DNA of 64,000 bases from Kwoniella bestiolae CBS 10118 (lineage: Eukaryota; Basidiomycota; Tremellomycetes; Tremellales; Cryptococcaceae), in NCBI RefSeq assembly GCF_000512585.2, contig NC_089242.1, positions 3,162,001-3,226,000 of the forward strand. Direction: 5' to 3'. Below, in pieces: positions 35,411 to 48,466 of this stretch (the stretch's first letter is position 1; the number at the start of each line of letters is the position of its first letter). The notes beneath the pieces are model-generated. The model saw only the letters and a list, made by a program, of their open reading frames with translations, did not search any database and had not been told where the DNA came from. The translations under genes were made by a program, and so were the position numbers.

Positions 35411-36261
35411 ACGATGACTTTGTCGCTTTACGCTCTCAGTCTTGATGATGTACCTCCCAAGAATCTGTAATTTGTGTTGATTTCCGACGTAGATACTGTG
35501 TGAATACAATGTTGACCGGCTCGACGGAAGTTTGTCAAGACTCGGCTGTGGTCGGTTCATCTGTCGAGGGAATGAGGTGCAGCAGGTAGACGATGATAAA
35601 CAACATAATGGACGGATCGTCGCCATGCACTGTACCCATTACAAGGCTCGGACGTTGACAGTCGTCAAAACACGAAAAGAACGATGACTCCATTTTGACC
35701 CCTCCTTATGTAAAATGTTAAACAAAATCCTCTGAAAGGGAAAAACCGTCAAGGAAAATACGTTAGGGGTAGTACGTATGCTTGATATAATATAGGAATC
35801 CTCGCCGAGAACCGATAATCCGATCCTTGTGCCATGACCTTTCTGATCCATCCTGATATGACCCTCGACGTTGGGCTGCGACCGATGCATCTCAGAGGAC
35901 CAGATGTGAGCGGTATGTACAGGTCAATCTTGGATTCGGAATGAACCGAGACATACTGGGATACATGCGGTCATTGATCTACCAGCTGATCGCCGGACCC
36001 GGAAGATCAGGGGAGCACTCTCGTAATAACGCTGAAGGACCTCCACCGACTGTAATGATGGTGGTCGCCAAGATCCCTTATTTGGGAAATTGGGATCCAG
36101 CTAATCGGTAGACACTCATTCCCACGCCTCGGTGTGGTACATTTTATGTAAGAGGCTGAACTACATGCCATATCCATCAGTTCCAGTGCTCGATTACCTT
36201 ACTGCGCATGGATAGACTGGGATCCTGCTATTTCTACCATGCATGATACAACCATAACAAT
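35411..36261. other. Intergenic within the membrane-protein array
   Basis: 850 bp between paralogues 2 and 3. Nothing gene-like seen. Confidence 0.5.
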
Positions 36262-38285
36262 CTACGGGTAGTTTTCGCTGTCGGTCGTAAACGGATCTCC
36301 ACCCAGAACGTTCTGTCTGGGGCGATGCAGGGCTTGACGGGAATGATCACACGGCGAATTGAACACCTCCTCCTGTTTATCTACCTGTATGACTATATCT
36401 CCCACGTTCGTTTCTTCTTCTAGGTAGTACTCGCCGTCTGTTCGCTTCCCCCCTTCTTCAAGCCGCGCGACTCCACAGAGGTCTTTCGATCCCGACCACG
36501 TCGTATCAGTCTTACACAGCTCATCGTCGCCAATACTGCTGTCTTGCAAGAACTCCGTGAGGTTGAATTGTCCGTATTGGTGCTCTCGATCGGTTGACCG
36601 ATGGAATAATCGATTTCTGCAGCTCTTGCATGTCACTCCACCTGCTTGAGTGGAAGACCCGTTGAAGGGTATGTTGGGCAATGGCGTTGCGGCGTATGAC
36701 CTTTCTTGTGAATCTCTAGGCTTCGTCAGAATTGCCAAGACGTTTAAGACGTATACCTTCGATATTGTCGAGCTGGGTATCAAAGACCAGGTGGCCTTTG
36801 TACTGTAATTGTCGCAGAGGTGTATCAGATAGAACCTTGTTCAGATGAGTGAGGGAAGGCAAGGCAAGGGACTGACTCGATTTGAGATAGGACCAAGGCG
36901 GTCAGCTGTAGTGCCGTGACCAGGAAGCCATTCCTCAGCAAGACGAACAGGAGAACATCGATTATTCGGTTGGATTCTGAGAAACTGGTCTGCGGAGGTG
37001 GACTTAGCGAAGCTGCTGTGAGATGCAAGCTTTGGGGAGATTGGAATTTACGATGATGAATTACTCGCGATTTCTGTAATTCAATGAGAAGAGGATGGTC
37101 AAAATGACGTCGACGATCTGAAGCGTTGGGGAGAGCTTGTCGGCTGTCGTGCAACGCAGCAGAAGGCTAGGGTGAGCATATGACATACCAGGAGTGAAAT
37201 GAGCGGCGCATCGAAGATGGCCGTGAACGCGCGAAGGGCAGGGTTACTTGACGAATTCAATGCTACATGCCTAACCGACATACGTATGTCTGCTGTCAGC
37301 TATCGTGACGAACGATCCTTCGGAGCTGGACCCTTACCTGCGTTTTAAAAGCTGCAAGAAGAGGTGCCAAAAGTAAGTCAGAATGCACCCAATTCTACGG
37401 TATTGAAACTGCACTCACGCCGAGGTAAATGGGGTTTGCCAGACCAGCCAAGAAACATAGAACCGCTAGGGCAGCGAGGAAGATCATACTCAGCCAGTAC
37501 AGAACCCTTGTCTGAGTTGTGGAACGACGACGGAACGACAGTGCTCGGAAGAGCTTCTAAACCTGGTGATCATGAATAGCTGAGTCATGAGTGCGACCAG
37601 GAAGCCGATTATAGATCTGATCCAGCCCAGTGGGTTAAGCTGTATTGAGAGGGCCTATATGTCGTACGAGCGTTAGGACAATTGACCGTGCAACTCGTCG
37701 GAGAAAAACTGAGCTCACGTATCCAATATCTCCAGCATGAACAGCGCAGATTTCGAAGAGTATGATGCAAATCACAATTGATTCTATAGTCACCAGCACG
37801 CCCAGGACCTAATACCACCGTGTCATTCTGAAGATCCACTAGTATTCCTAGTCGCCCACTCACCGATACCTAGGCATGTGATCCGATCAGTGCTCATATC
37901 AATAGATGGGTTGATGACTTACCAGTACTTTCGCTTGCCAACCATCTTTGGGATATTGATGCAGGTAACTGAAAAGCTATACTTCCATTTTCAGCCCTTG
38001 GTTTAGGTATTTTGGCTTGACTTTGACTTACAACTGACTGGAAGGATCACCAGATGCATCAGTGCTCTGAAGCCGGGCTAAGGTATTCACTGGGAAGGAG
38101 AACCGAACTTACCCAGACTATACCCAATGTGACGGAACTACATATGCTGCCTATAACATTCGATCCGAACTGTGCGATCAACCCATCATCAGCATTCGAG
38201 ACGAGAAGGGGAGGGGTCGGTGACACGCGATATTAACGGGACTGAATTGAGGTGGGGCCGGTGGTGTTGAAGGGGTCCCGGACAT
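36262..38285 (-). CDS. Multi-pass membrane protein, tandem paralogue 3 (DUF6534-like)
   Basis: Probable start MSGTPSTPPAPPQFSP at 38285. The first donor would be the weak GTTAAT, so the N-terminus is uncertain. Segments are FGSNVIGSICSSVTLGIVW, VLVTIESIVICIILFEIC, LNPLGWIRSIIGFLVALMTQ, MIFLAALAVLCFLAGLANP, IIDVLLFVLLRNGFLVTALQ and ISKVYVLNVLAILTKPRD. The tail has VTCKSCRNRL and the signature IVIQVDKQEEVFNSP with QALHRPRQNVLG. Paralogues 1-3 share intron placement around FxSD/W and GIVW. Function unknown. Confidence 0.7.
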
Positions 38286-39322
38286 TTATATTTGCGGCCG
38301 TAGCGTACCAGTCACCACGTCTTGACTGCGGCTCAAGGCGGAGGGGAATATTGACGCTGTCGACGAGCAGCGGATTTAATGTGACGTCGAAGATGCTGAT
38401 CATGTATCGGTATGGTCGAAGTTACTTCAATGTGTCAGAATCTGATCATACAATGGAATGCGAGGCTTCAGTGTGAAAGCGGAATTACAATTGAATGGGA
38501 TCCCACTCGTAGCTTCGGTGCAAATTGTTTGTTCCCCTGTCGATCAGTCACATGGCGAGTCCTGATTGTCTTGAATACTGGCAGCCGTATCTTGTCATGT
38601 ATCTCACAAAGTTTGGAATGAACCTGGAGCTGCTCGGCATCAAGGGGGAGTTGACACTCAATTGAACTCCAGTTTTCGAACTGTCAGTAAGTTACGTACA
38701 GCTCATGCAGACTTGGAACCAGTACTTCCGCAATCGCTGGCAAACCTTGAAGATGCCTTGCCGTAATTTGCATAGAACCTCCTGCGGTGGATCATAGGTG
38801 TATACATTATAGCCTTCCAGACGCGAGTATCGGGTATTGACTGCTCTTGACTCTTTTTGCTTCCGGCTTGTTCCAAGGCATCACCAAGCGAGTATGGTGG
38901 ATACCCACTGCGCCCGTTTCGTGTCACAACGTATCTCAAACGAGCGGTCCATTCCGGTGAATGGGACTCGCGTAACGAGTACAGCATGTGTACGCTGGAA
39001 TCTTAGATCAAAATCATGTGTAACGCCATTCACAACTTACAAGGTGAAACCTTGATTTTGGCTTTGTCCGCTCATCCGTTCATTTTGTACATAATTTTTT
39101 ATGCATGATTGTTTTCTAATTTTGGGATTCGATCCGATATCGTGTATATGCTATGGATGTGATCGTGTATGATATGATATGTGATGCTATATAAATGACG
39201 TTGATTCGTGTGTGACGTTTCTATTGTAATTTCATTCGATTGTAATGGGTCACTCCTCCTTTCTACCCTCGAACCCAAACGATCCTACAGATGGTAATTG
39301 TGAACTATATGCCCGACAGTCG
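38286..39322. other. Intergenic
   Basis: About 1 kb between paralogue 3 and the transcription-factor stop codon. Short ORFs are not protein-like. Confidence 0.5.
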
Positions 39323-42308
39323 CTAGATCCTCTCGTACTCTCCCTCTTTCTCCGGCCAACCCTCTCGTACCCTCTGCACGATCAAACTATGCATCCCTGC
39401 CATAGGAGTAAACCTATTATAGTTCCCATTCAAGGCCTGTCTCAGCACCTCAGCATCCTGGGATATCATCGCGGCGATGCGGTTGGTATCGACATTGGGT
39501 TGTGGTAAATTGAGGAGTCTCGAGGATTCTTTGAACAGGAATCGAGATGTCAAAGAGAGGTTCAAAGCGACCACAAGATCTACCATGTGTGTTAGCCCCA
39601 TCTCAAACGCACCTCCGCATGCGAGGGTGTCGGGAAACGAAGACTTACCAAGATTCGCCCAAGAGTCATTAGGTACCCTTCTCACCAAGTTGACCAGAGC
39701 TCTAGCCGATCTGATAGCGTTTTCATATACGTTTGAATGGTGACCCGCCAATTCCCGCCAACAAAGCATTTCAGCGGTATACAAGTTGGAATGGAACATT
39801 ATCCACCAGGGGTCGGAGAGACCATCATATGGTGTTTCAGAGGGCGGTGAAGTATATTGAGTGAAATCTTGGAATATCTCGGGTAAGCGTTGTCGGAAGT
39901 TGCTTAATGCGCCTTGGACAGATTGGAGGGCGGGTATTGGTGCGATATTGGAGGTGCCGACTCGACCATCGGGAAGGTTGATGGGATAAGACGACTCAGG
40001 TAAGTCGTATAACCTAAATTCATTTCATCAGCATCGGCTCGAAGCGAGAGACTACACATCACTTACGTGCTAGCTCGATGAAGTAACGCCAAACTTCTGA
40101 TAGCTAGGACATAGGTCGTATCCGGCGTAGGAGTCGAATGGATATTTGAAGTGGGATCATACAGATCTCGGATACTGTATCTTTCGTTGACGTTGTTAGA
40201 CGGTTTGGTCTGGTGATGATATCAGCTTCGCAGTTCTTGCCTCACTCATAATGACACAGATGAAACTCACCTCCACTGATCCACTTCCCCAGCCCCACTC
40301 GGTCGTACATATCTCATCCGCCAAGCTGACCGACCAACCCCAACCTATCCCAGCTTCCCAATCCTGCATTTTCGCTGCCCAGAAAGTAGCTACCCTTTCC
40401 GCCAGTTCTATCTCGTCTCGCGCTGGTGCAATGATGATAGGTCTCATTCTTACCACTGGCAAGTCCATGTCCGATTGGGATTTGTTGGAAAAGGGATTTG
40501 AGAGATGTCGAATGGAATGCGAGTGGGCGTACTGATGAGAAGGAGCATATGGTTTAGGTATCAGATCGGGATCTATACCTGATCCACCCTCTGGTGGGAT
40601 GTACGTTCCAGTGATGCGATGCAGCCCACATGATATCAATAATCTTGAAACAGGGATATTCCACCCTTCGATGAAATGTCCCATACTATACAGCATCCAA
40701 GCGATTCCAATTGCTGCTCGAGTCAGATCAAACGGTCGATCGACACTCCTTATCCCTCTGTCCAGCTCCGCCCGAGCTCTTTCAAGCAGGATTAACGAGG
40801 TTCCCCCGACTTGCGAAAGAATCATATTTCGATCCATACTTGGTGGGGGTAAAGGTGGTGCGAATGACTGCGGGAACATCCCAGGTGGTGTAGGTGGTAG
40901 TTTTGGAACAGGTCGATCAAGCTCCAGGACTCTTACAGCTTGAGCGAAGAGGATGTAAAGTAAAGCCGGGTGAGGTCGCCTAATATCAGCAGGAGGAAGG
41001 GTAAGAAGAGCGAGAAATCGTGCTGAATGGACTGGTATGCCTATGAAAGGTGCGAAGGGCAATACCGCTTGGATGAGAGCTAGCTCCAATGACGAGTTTG
41101 GCGGTATATCCGTTCTTGAAGGGTTCAGACTGGGCATCGGGTGGGTGACATCGATATGCGAGACAAGGGAGAAGTTGGCGATACTATTATCAAGTGAAGA
41201 GGGGGGAGATGTGAGAGATGTCGCTGATTGAGGTCGAGAATCAAAGGAATGGCTGTGAGACGGTGGAGGAGGAGGATGAACAGGCTGCTGTACTGATGAT
41301 GGCTGATACGGTTGGAATCGCGGAGGTACAGGGTCATTAGGTCGCAAATTAAGAACAGCCTCCAATTCCGCTGCGAGAGAGGTGGACAATGTCAGCTGCT
41401 GCTGTTAGCATGATAAATGAAACGCCAACTGACCGACTCTTTCTTCCAAGATCACTGCTCGTGGTTTCTTTCTTGGTAATTCTTCATAACGACATTCGAT
41501 TCCTGCCTTCTGACAGGTCTTACAAGGTGCATCACCGGTACATTTCCTATTTTGCTATCAGATCAGCACCAAATCGCTCGAAATTAGTCACGAAGGGCTA
41601 GTATTACTCACAGCTTCCTATTTCTGCAATCGTGAAAAGGAGGAGTCTCCAGAGTCAGTTCAACTGTACTCTCAAGCTTGTAACCTCACCGACTCACCTG
41701 CAAGCAACACATGCTCTTCCTCTTGGTAAAGTGATCCTCGGTTTTCTCTTATTCGTCTGCTCTTTCACTTCACCATTATCCACCGATCCATCCACCATCG
41801 AATCCGTTGAACCGGACAAGGACCCATATGTTTCCCTCCTGCTCGGTATCGGTGGGTATTCCATCCCATCAGGTAATCTACTATGATCCTGATCTAGCTC
41901 TAATTCACCCTCGACATCCGCATCCGACATATAGCTACTATCGGGATCATGATCTCCATCGGGCAATCTGGAAGATGTGGATTGTCCAGACTGGGGTTGA
42001 GCGGGTATGAAAGGCATATTGAGATGCTGGATGGTACTGGGACCCGCTTGACCGAGTGTTTGGGGTGAGAAATTTATATTGGCATTTGGCGGTATATGTC
42101 CGACAGGTAACTGAGCATAGGAATATGGGTTTTCTGGACTGGCACTGGGTCTTGAGGAGAGGAATTGAGGGTTTAGTTGAAAAGATGAGGTCGAAGATGA
42201 TCCGGGTGAGAATTGATAGAATTGTTGAGGGGGTTGCGGTTGCGAGGGCTGTTGACGAGGATCGTAGGACGTATATTGTCCTCGACCATTGTTATTAGGC
42301 GGTATCAT
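39323..42308 (-). CDS. Zn2Cys6 (GAL4-type) fungal transcription factor
   Basis: About 865 aa in seven exons. Residues 1-190 are Gln/Pro/Ser-rich (MIPPNNNGRGQYTSYDP...). The zinc cluster is CVACRNRKLKC, then TGDAPCKTCQKAGIEC (CX2CX6CX5CX2CX6C), followed by the basic segment LPRKKPRAVILEERV. It is assembled from three exons, the middle one only 12 nt (41612-41623). The large middle exon (41370 to about 40272) carries a fungal-specific TF domain region (SLELALIQAVLPFAPFIGIP and AIGIAWMLYSMGHFIEGWNI). The C-terminus includes NLYTAEMLCWRELAGHHSNV and DLVVALNLSLTSRFLF. A stop-free intron of 69 nt lies at 39580-39648. Target genes unknown. It resembles the xylanase-regulator/nitrogen-type class only in general. 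Confidence 0.9.
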
Positions 42309-45300
42309 GAATCGAATCGATTAAGGAAACTTCGCAGTAACTTTTTTTCTTAGGCCAAAAAAAGAGTTATCGCTAGTCTGAAATTGATAATAACAATCGA
42401 GCGGATCAAAGATAATTTAACTATAATCGAGACCAAATACATGGTTAGCACTGAAACCTTGTTAATTATCCTATAAATATCTAATTTGACTCACATTGAC
42501 AGAGAGGAGGTGACAGTTCGTTGGTTTCGTTTTTTTCGTTAATTTCCGTAAAAATGAGATCGAAAATTTAACGAGGTGGTGTTTGTGTATATTTGATGGA
42601 GTGTGGGTGGGGGAGATCCGGATTGATCGCTTGATGCTACTCTCGTAGTAGATACTCCGTTATCGATAGTATATCACAGTGGTTGATCGTTGTTTGCCAC
42701 TGGACCTGGTCGGAGAGATCTTGTGGATCGTCGAAGACTCTCGCTAAATTTATATCTCTTCGAAAGAGGCACAAATGATCTTCCAAATATGTTTCTCCGT
42801 CGGTGTTATTCGGTGAGGAAGTTTCCTTGAGGAAATTTCACCTGCTCCCCACTCTTGATGGTCGGCCGCTTAGAGGTGATGGCGCCCGAACGAGATGCGG
42901 TATCCTTCGGTAACAGTTGATATCCTTTGATCCTTGATCTAAGATTCGAGATCCAAGCGAGACAAGAGTGAATGAATAGAGAGACAAGAGTGAATGAATA
43001 GAGTTACTCGACGACGGGCGCTATTTCGACGGTGAGAGTCACACTACACTCCCTTTGAATCGTCTATTGTATCTTGAAAAAAGGTCCTGTGCCAGCTGTT
43101 TCCGTATCCGTGCACTGATACTCTTGTGAATACCACGGTTCTGGTTCTGGTTCTGGACTGGACGATAGCCCCGAGAGGTTCGGAGGTAGGATCGTGTTTG
43201 AGGGCTGTCGATTGTCCAGGCGTATCCACCGGTTATGCTACAATAGCTTGTGGCTATGCACTCACACGCACGGAGCGTCAAATTGATCGTCGTGTCGTTC
43301 CTCCGTTGACTTGATTTGACAAGTGTCAGATGAGACCGAGGCGGTCCGAGTGTTTGCTATACAGGTCTTGATGGGCAGGTCTGTGCTGGATATGAATCGC
43401 TTTGCTTGCTTGGCTTGGCGACGATCGAATTTGATGCACACAATTAGGTCCCAGCTCGCTCGGGAGTTTTGTTCAAACTATTTCTCTCGTTATTTCAACT
43501 TCGAGCAGGCGGTGCTGCTCAATGTCAAAGCAGACAAGATCGATCCAAGCTTTCTATTTTGAGTGAAAATTCGTGTCTGCGCTTGGAGCGTGATGGTACC
43601 TCACACCTAATCCTCGTGTACCGACCGTCCAAGTGGGGAGATACTGTACGCTTTTGATGGTAATGCAGATCACTTTTGATGCGATATTTTCCTGTGTATC
43701 GATTGGTTCGAGACTGTTTGGCTATTGGTTGTCTTGATTCTCGTTATGTGTTGTCGTGGTACGGTGAATGATCTCTGTTTGGTCCTTTCCGGTGATCACG
43801 GCGGCGATCCCTATTACGATATTCCTACAGTTTATACTGCTACTAGGTCGAGGCGGAGCGAGTCGAGTCAAGATTTTCAATGATATAGTGTTGCGACGAG
43901 TCAAACGGAAAACCAACAAGCACATCCAGTGGCTCTTGTTTGTCCTCCCTCTTATATATATGTACATACCTTCATCCCGACAGACGTTCATTCACCCCGG
44001 CTATAGCTGGAGATGGAGAGGATCTCTGGGAATTGAGGGAAAGAGGAATGTGCAAATGGGAATGACGCAAATTCCAATGAAATAAGTTTTCGGCTACCCT
44101 GAAGTTTTGATTACAAGAATGATTTTTAGGGCTAATTTAGACTGTTTTATGAAATACAAATAATCCAATTTGGAGCTAATGATGATCATCATACCCTTTG
44201 CCTTTGCCTCTCACACCCAAAGTCGCGTGCATGAGGTTTTCTTTTTTCCATACGAATAGGAGCGATAATGTCAGTACCTAGTCTAAAAGCAGTAGAATTC
44301 CTCCTTCTGCTGTTACATGTGTCGGGAGATCAGAGCCCCATTTTTATATTGTCCGATCGACCAATGTTCCGGTATTTCCCCTCCAATCCCCTTCCTACCT
44401 CCAGCTGCTCGAATCCCGTCAGTGCTATGTGGAGAACTGTGCTCTCGATGTTCGATGTAAGGGACGTGGACGCATCCCGAATGGCGCAGAAGCCGCCTCC
44501 ACCTTCTTCTCGCTTAAGTCAAGTCAGGATAGGCAGGATCTGCATCATCCCGATGGGTGATCGCTTGACCCGCATCCCCCACTATCTCCAATCGACTGCG
44601 AGGATGAGTGAGAACGCATGTAAGCGCGGAAAGTGGAGGCCGTTGGATATCTCCCAGTGGTCAGGAAAATCACAGAATGACGCAATTGTCGAAAATTCAG
44701 AGTGTGGACTTCGATCACCTGCGGATGGGACGACGGTATCATGGAATTATGGGTTGGTTCCTGTCAAGTCATGCCGTCATCGTCATTTCTGTTTCCGCTC
44801 CTTACGTGAGAAGTCTCCCACCATTCATTTCTGAGCTGTAGTACGCGGAGGCAAGACTCGAGATCCACTGCAGACGCCAGCTGCAGCTGAGAGATAGATC
44901 AGATCCGATTTCGGTTCGGTCCGATACAAATGAAAGGTTAAGATGCTCCGTTTTCCGCCTTGTTCTCCGAAGAAGCTTCATCCGTCGGGCTGGGCATACG
45001 ATGCGCCCATAAGTTTGCAAATGGCACTTGTAACCAAACCTTCAATATCGCAGAGTTTGGGATGACAAGGACGAGACCATGCCGCTACGAGCAGACGTAG
45101 ATATCCTTATCATGGTTGTGCCAGATGGTGCGGTGGTGCCAATCCACAAGCGACTGCGAGAATTTTAGGGGATTTCCTATTGTTCTTTTTGTTGGTCACC
45201 ACATTTTTCGGATATATCTCTGACACCCGATTGACAACGGAGGAAGGTAAATCGACGATCAATCTCAAGCGATTCTCTCCTCCGCGTATATTCCAGTTGT

Positions 45301-46540
45301 CGTCAAAACGAGCCTACATCTGTCTGCATTTCTGCGCATGAGATCACCTCCGCACGAGCAGTACCGTACCAAGATCTCTCCCAACACTTTAGTCGAAACC
45401 TCGAGTACCTGAAATGACATAATAGTTTGGTTTTTCATTAAGCTTGCCAGCAAAGATGACGAGAGGAAATACTGTAAATGACGCTAAATTAGACTGGGAA
45501 CGTGAACGTGATCGACCAACAATTATTACCGATCACCCATTTTAATTGATTAGATTAAGATTACCTGGTTTGATTTTGTCAAATTACGAGTACGATGGGT
45601 TGGGTTGGGTAGATAAGGGATAAGGATACGTATACGATTGCGTCCGATGGAGTATCTCGTCACTGACATTTTTCGCTTAAATAGATGAATACATGGATTG
45701 AATGATTCAGATCTTACCTTTTCGCACAGATTGAAGACCTACAAGCCATTGACTACTTCGTATTACTGCTCGCGTGATGCATCCCAACACTGGCAGTACG
45801 GGCTCCATCTAGCTCACGATGCAATCTGGTATAGGGAACATGCACCATGGTCATGGGTATGGGCCCCTCGCAGAACATTCTCGATCAGAGTCTGCCAGCA
45901 AGCAGTTGACAAACCAACATTCCAAAAATTACACCTCGGACCAACTTCCTTTTATGGTGACCCCTAGCCCCAACTGATCACCCTCTCCTCCTCAAAGATC
46001 TTCTCACGATCTCTGCCATCCGCCCCTTCCCCTGACAATCTTCGGAGTACGAAAGACAAAGGATCACCTGTCAATCTTCCCATCCGTGTGGCACCGATCC
46101 CGGTCCAGTAGCACGGTTCAAAGGAGGTTGAACATCCCTTTACCAGATATCATAGGCTTACCTTTGTAAAAGAGCTCCGGGGAGATCAAGTTAGCGTTTC
46201 ATGTCCATCTGGATCTGGAATCGCAGCTTCAGCTATGAGAGATAGTAGGATGTCAAAGTGATGAACTGCTGGAAAACAATGGATGAAGAAGGGAAGGGTG
46301 TTATCGACCAGATGGTAAGTCTTGTTTCCACTGAGAAATACGGTATATGAGATGCAAGAAATCTGGGGATGGATGTCGAAGTCTGAGTCTGGCTCCATCT
46401 GCGATACCAAGATTTTGTTAATACCTAATTATACTATACCAATCTGATCATTGATTGACAAGCCATACACCATTGACACAATAGCGATTGATTTGCTTCG
46501 ACCCTACTACCAGTTCTGGTAGCCAACCTCGATATCAACG
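42309..46540. other. 4.2 kb gene-poor region
   Basis: This is the longest stretch without a supported gene. It holds the upstream region of the transcription factor, AT-rich patches (42330-42600, 45480-45700), a 22-bp tandem duplication at 42959-43002, and a CTGGTT triplet run near 43139. A 188-codon ORF (44268-44834) lacks family signals. It may hold a long 5' leader, a non-coding transcript or an unseen intron-rich gene. Confidence 0.45.
42959..43002. repeat. Perfect 2 x 22-bp tandem repeat
   Basis: Two abutting identical 22-bp copies beginning GAGACAAGAGTGAATGAATA, about 650 bp upstream of the transcription-factor start. Confidence 0.9.
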
Positions 46541-47793
46541 ATGAGATCGATTACGCCCTCCAAGAGGATATTCTCTCATCCCATCCTATCTCAGCCCTTC
46601 ATCTCCCTAGGTCTCACTTCCTTGTCGTTGCTTCTACTCGTTCTTATCCTGCTGTCTGTACCGGGGCCTATCAAGAGTCTGTACTGGTTTTCGATCAAGA
46701 CGGAGGATGGTGAATCGTTAAGTGCAGGTGCGTTGGGATGGTGTAGTGAGTGTTCATTTGTTCTCCTAAACCTCTTCTTCATGTCAAGTCGGAATTCTCA
46801 TGAACACCTGCTGATTCTAATGAATTGAAATAGTGTCAAATACAAGTAACTGTACCTATGCGCCTCTATCGTGAGTACCCTCTCCCCTCTTTGCCAAGAA
46901 CATCGTACTAATTGAATCCCTCGATAACATACAGCGACAACCCCAACCTCTCCAAACTAATTAACACAGGCCAAGCCCTCCTCGTCCGGACTATCCTCCC
47001 TCTGGCATGCTACTGGATGATCGTCACCTTCCTAATCTGGATCGGACTCACCGTCCTAATCCCCATAGAGGGGTACAAGATCCAAAATCTAGACTCGATC
47101 ATCCGTCATATGCGATTCGCAATCCTGGAATCGTTCGTACTGTGTATGAGTCTCTTCGGGAATATATTATCGTGGTTGGCTTATGGGTTGAGCAGGAATG
47201 CTTTTGAGAGTATTAAGAGAGGGGGAGGGAAACCCAAGAGTGGGAATGCAATGGAGACGTGGGTCTATTCTATTCACTTCTTCAGTAAGATCACCAGCGC
47301 TGATGTCGCCTTGCACTCTATTTCAACTTGCATTCATCTTGGACTGCTTCGTGTATTCATATTCATATATACATGACTATATCTCCCCACCCATAGCACC
47401 GCCATAGCCTCATTCATCTCCCTCCTATCCCTCCTCTTCGCCATCTGGGGCCTACACCTCCGCCTCACCTCCGCCCAAAAACAATGGAAACAAGAGGCCG
47501 TCATGGTCCGTCGACGATCCATGGCACTATGCGCTAATGGGGTGGTCAACCCTGAGAATGCAGATGTGTTGGGCGAGAGGGATGAAAGTAAGTTGGAGAA
47601 GAGATTATCGACGGTTTCGAGGGACAGTTTTAGACTCAACGGTGTCCACAATGGTGCTGCAGGGGGGTTGGAGAATAGGAGCAGTATATACAAGGCGCCT
47701 ATCAACCTCCGGCACACCAAGGACAACAACCTTCATCCAGATCGCATTCTAGGAATGAAGGTGAAGGCGAGGTCGAAGAGCAGGAACATCTGA
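46541..47793 (+). CDS. SUR7/PalI (Rim9-like) family membrane protein
   Basis: PalI/Rim9 proteins are four-pass plasma-membrane components of ambient-pH signalling. SUR7 relatives mark eisosomes. Exons are 46541-46745, 46834-46870, 46935-47258 and 47397 onward. TM1 is FISLGLTSLSLLLLVLILLS. The first extracellular loop has the claudin-like cysteine pair GWC...SNCTYAPL. TM2 is LPLACYWMIVTFLIWIGLTV, TM3 is FAILESFVLCMSLFGNILSW, and TM4 is AIASFISLLSLLFAIWGLHL. The tail is charged. Its 3' end is ambiguous: frame 1 stops at 47793, but the overlapping frame reads AYQPPAHQGQQPSSRSHS through to a stop at about 47837 and could be reached by splicing 47588 to 47694. Membership of the family is firm, the exact subgroup is not. 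Confidence 0.8.
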
Positions 47794-48466
47794 GTGAGGG
47801 GGATCATGCCAATGAGATGCCTAGGAGGTTCTCGTGAGTTGGTCGTAAACCTTGAATATCGTCAGTGGACAACCAGTCAGCTGATCACGATGCACCCACC
47901 CCCCTGTACAGCTTGCAAGACTCTGCATACACCGCAGCAGCAGGTAGTCACCCAAACTGATCGCCCCGTGAGATCTACCAGACTCACATACCAAACAACC
48001 GATTCATAAGATTTGCAAAATCTTCCCAATCCAAGTCCACTTTCCCTAATTCAGAAGATCCTCGATATCAATATCAATGTTCGAAACGATCACCCTGTTG
48101 TCTATGCAACTTACGTCAGGCAACTACAGATTCGCGATCCCACGAAAGTTAGATTGGTATAGTATACCGTCATCTTGTGATACATAATCTTTGCTCTTCG
48201 ATTTTAGATTTCTCACTTGTACTTACTCAATTTCGTTGTCTCTCCCTATACATGCGAGTGTTTTCATGCATTCCATTCGTTTGTTTGTTGAGATTTGATA
48301 CAGTGTCCGAAAACACCGGCCATATCAGTACGATCAGCTCATCTCATCTGGTCAGTCACCTAGCCAATCAAGTATACACATTCCTTCTTACAATACGTGA
48401 TTCACCGTGCAAACGCACAAAGAAAACATGAACATGGAAATAACATCGCTCTCTCCCCACCCCTAC
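47794..48466. other. Intergenic, convergent
   Basis: 3' regions of the PalI-like gene and NOT2. No gene seen. Confidence 0.5.

Noticed and set aside
43139..43160. Short CTGGTT-type repeat
   Set aside because: Only about three imperfect units. Looks like ordinary low-complexity sequence.
44268..44834. 188-codon plus-strand ORF
   Set aside because: No family signal, mixed composition and no splice partners. Kept only as part of the gene-poor region.
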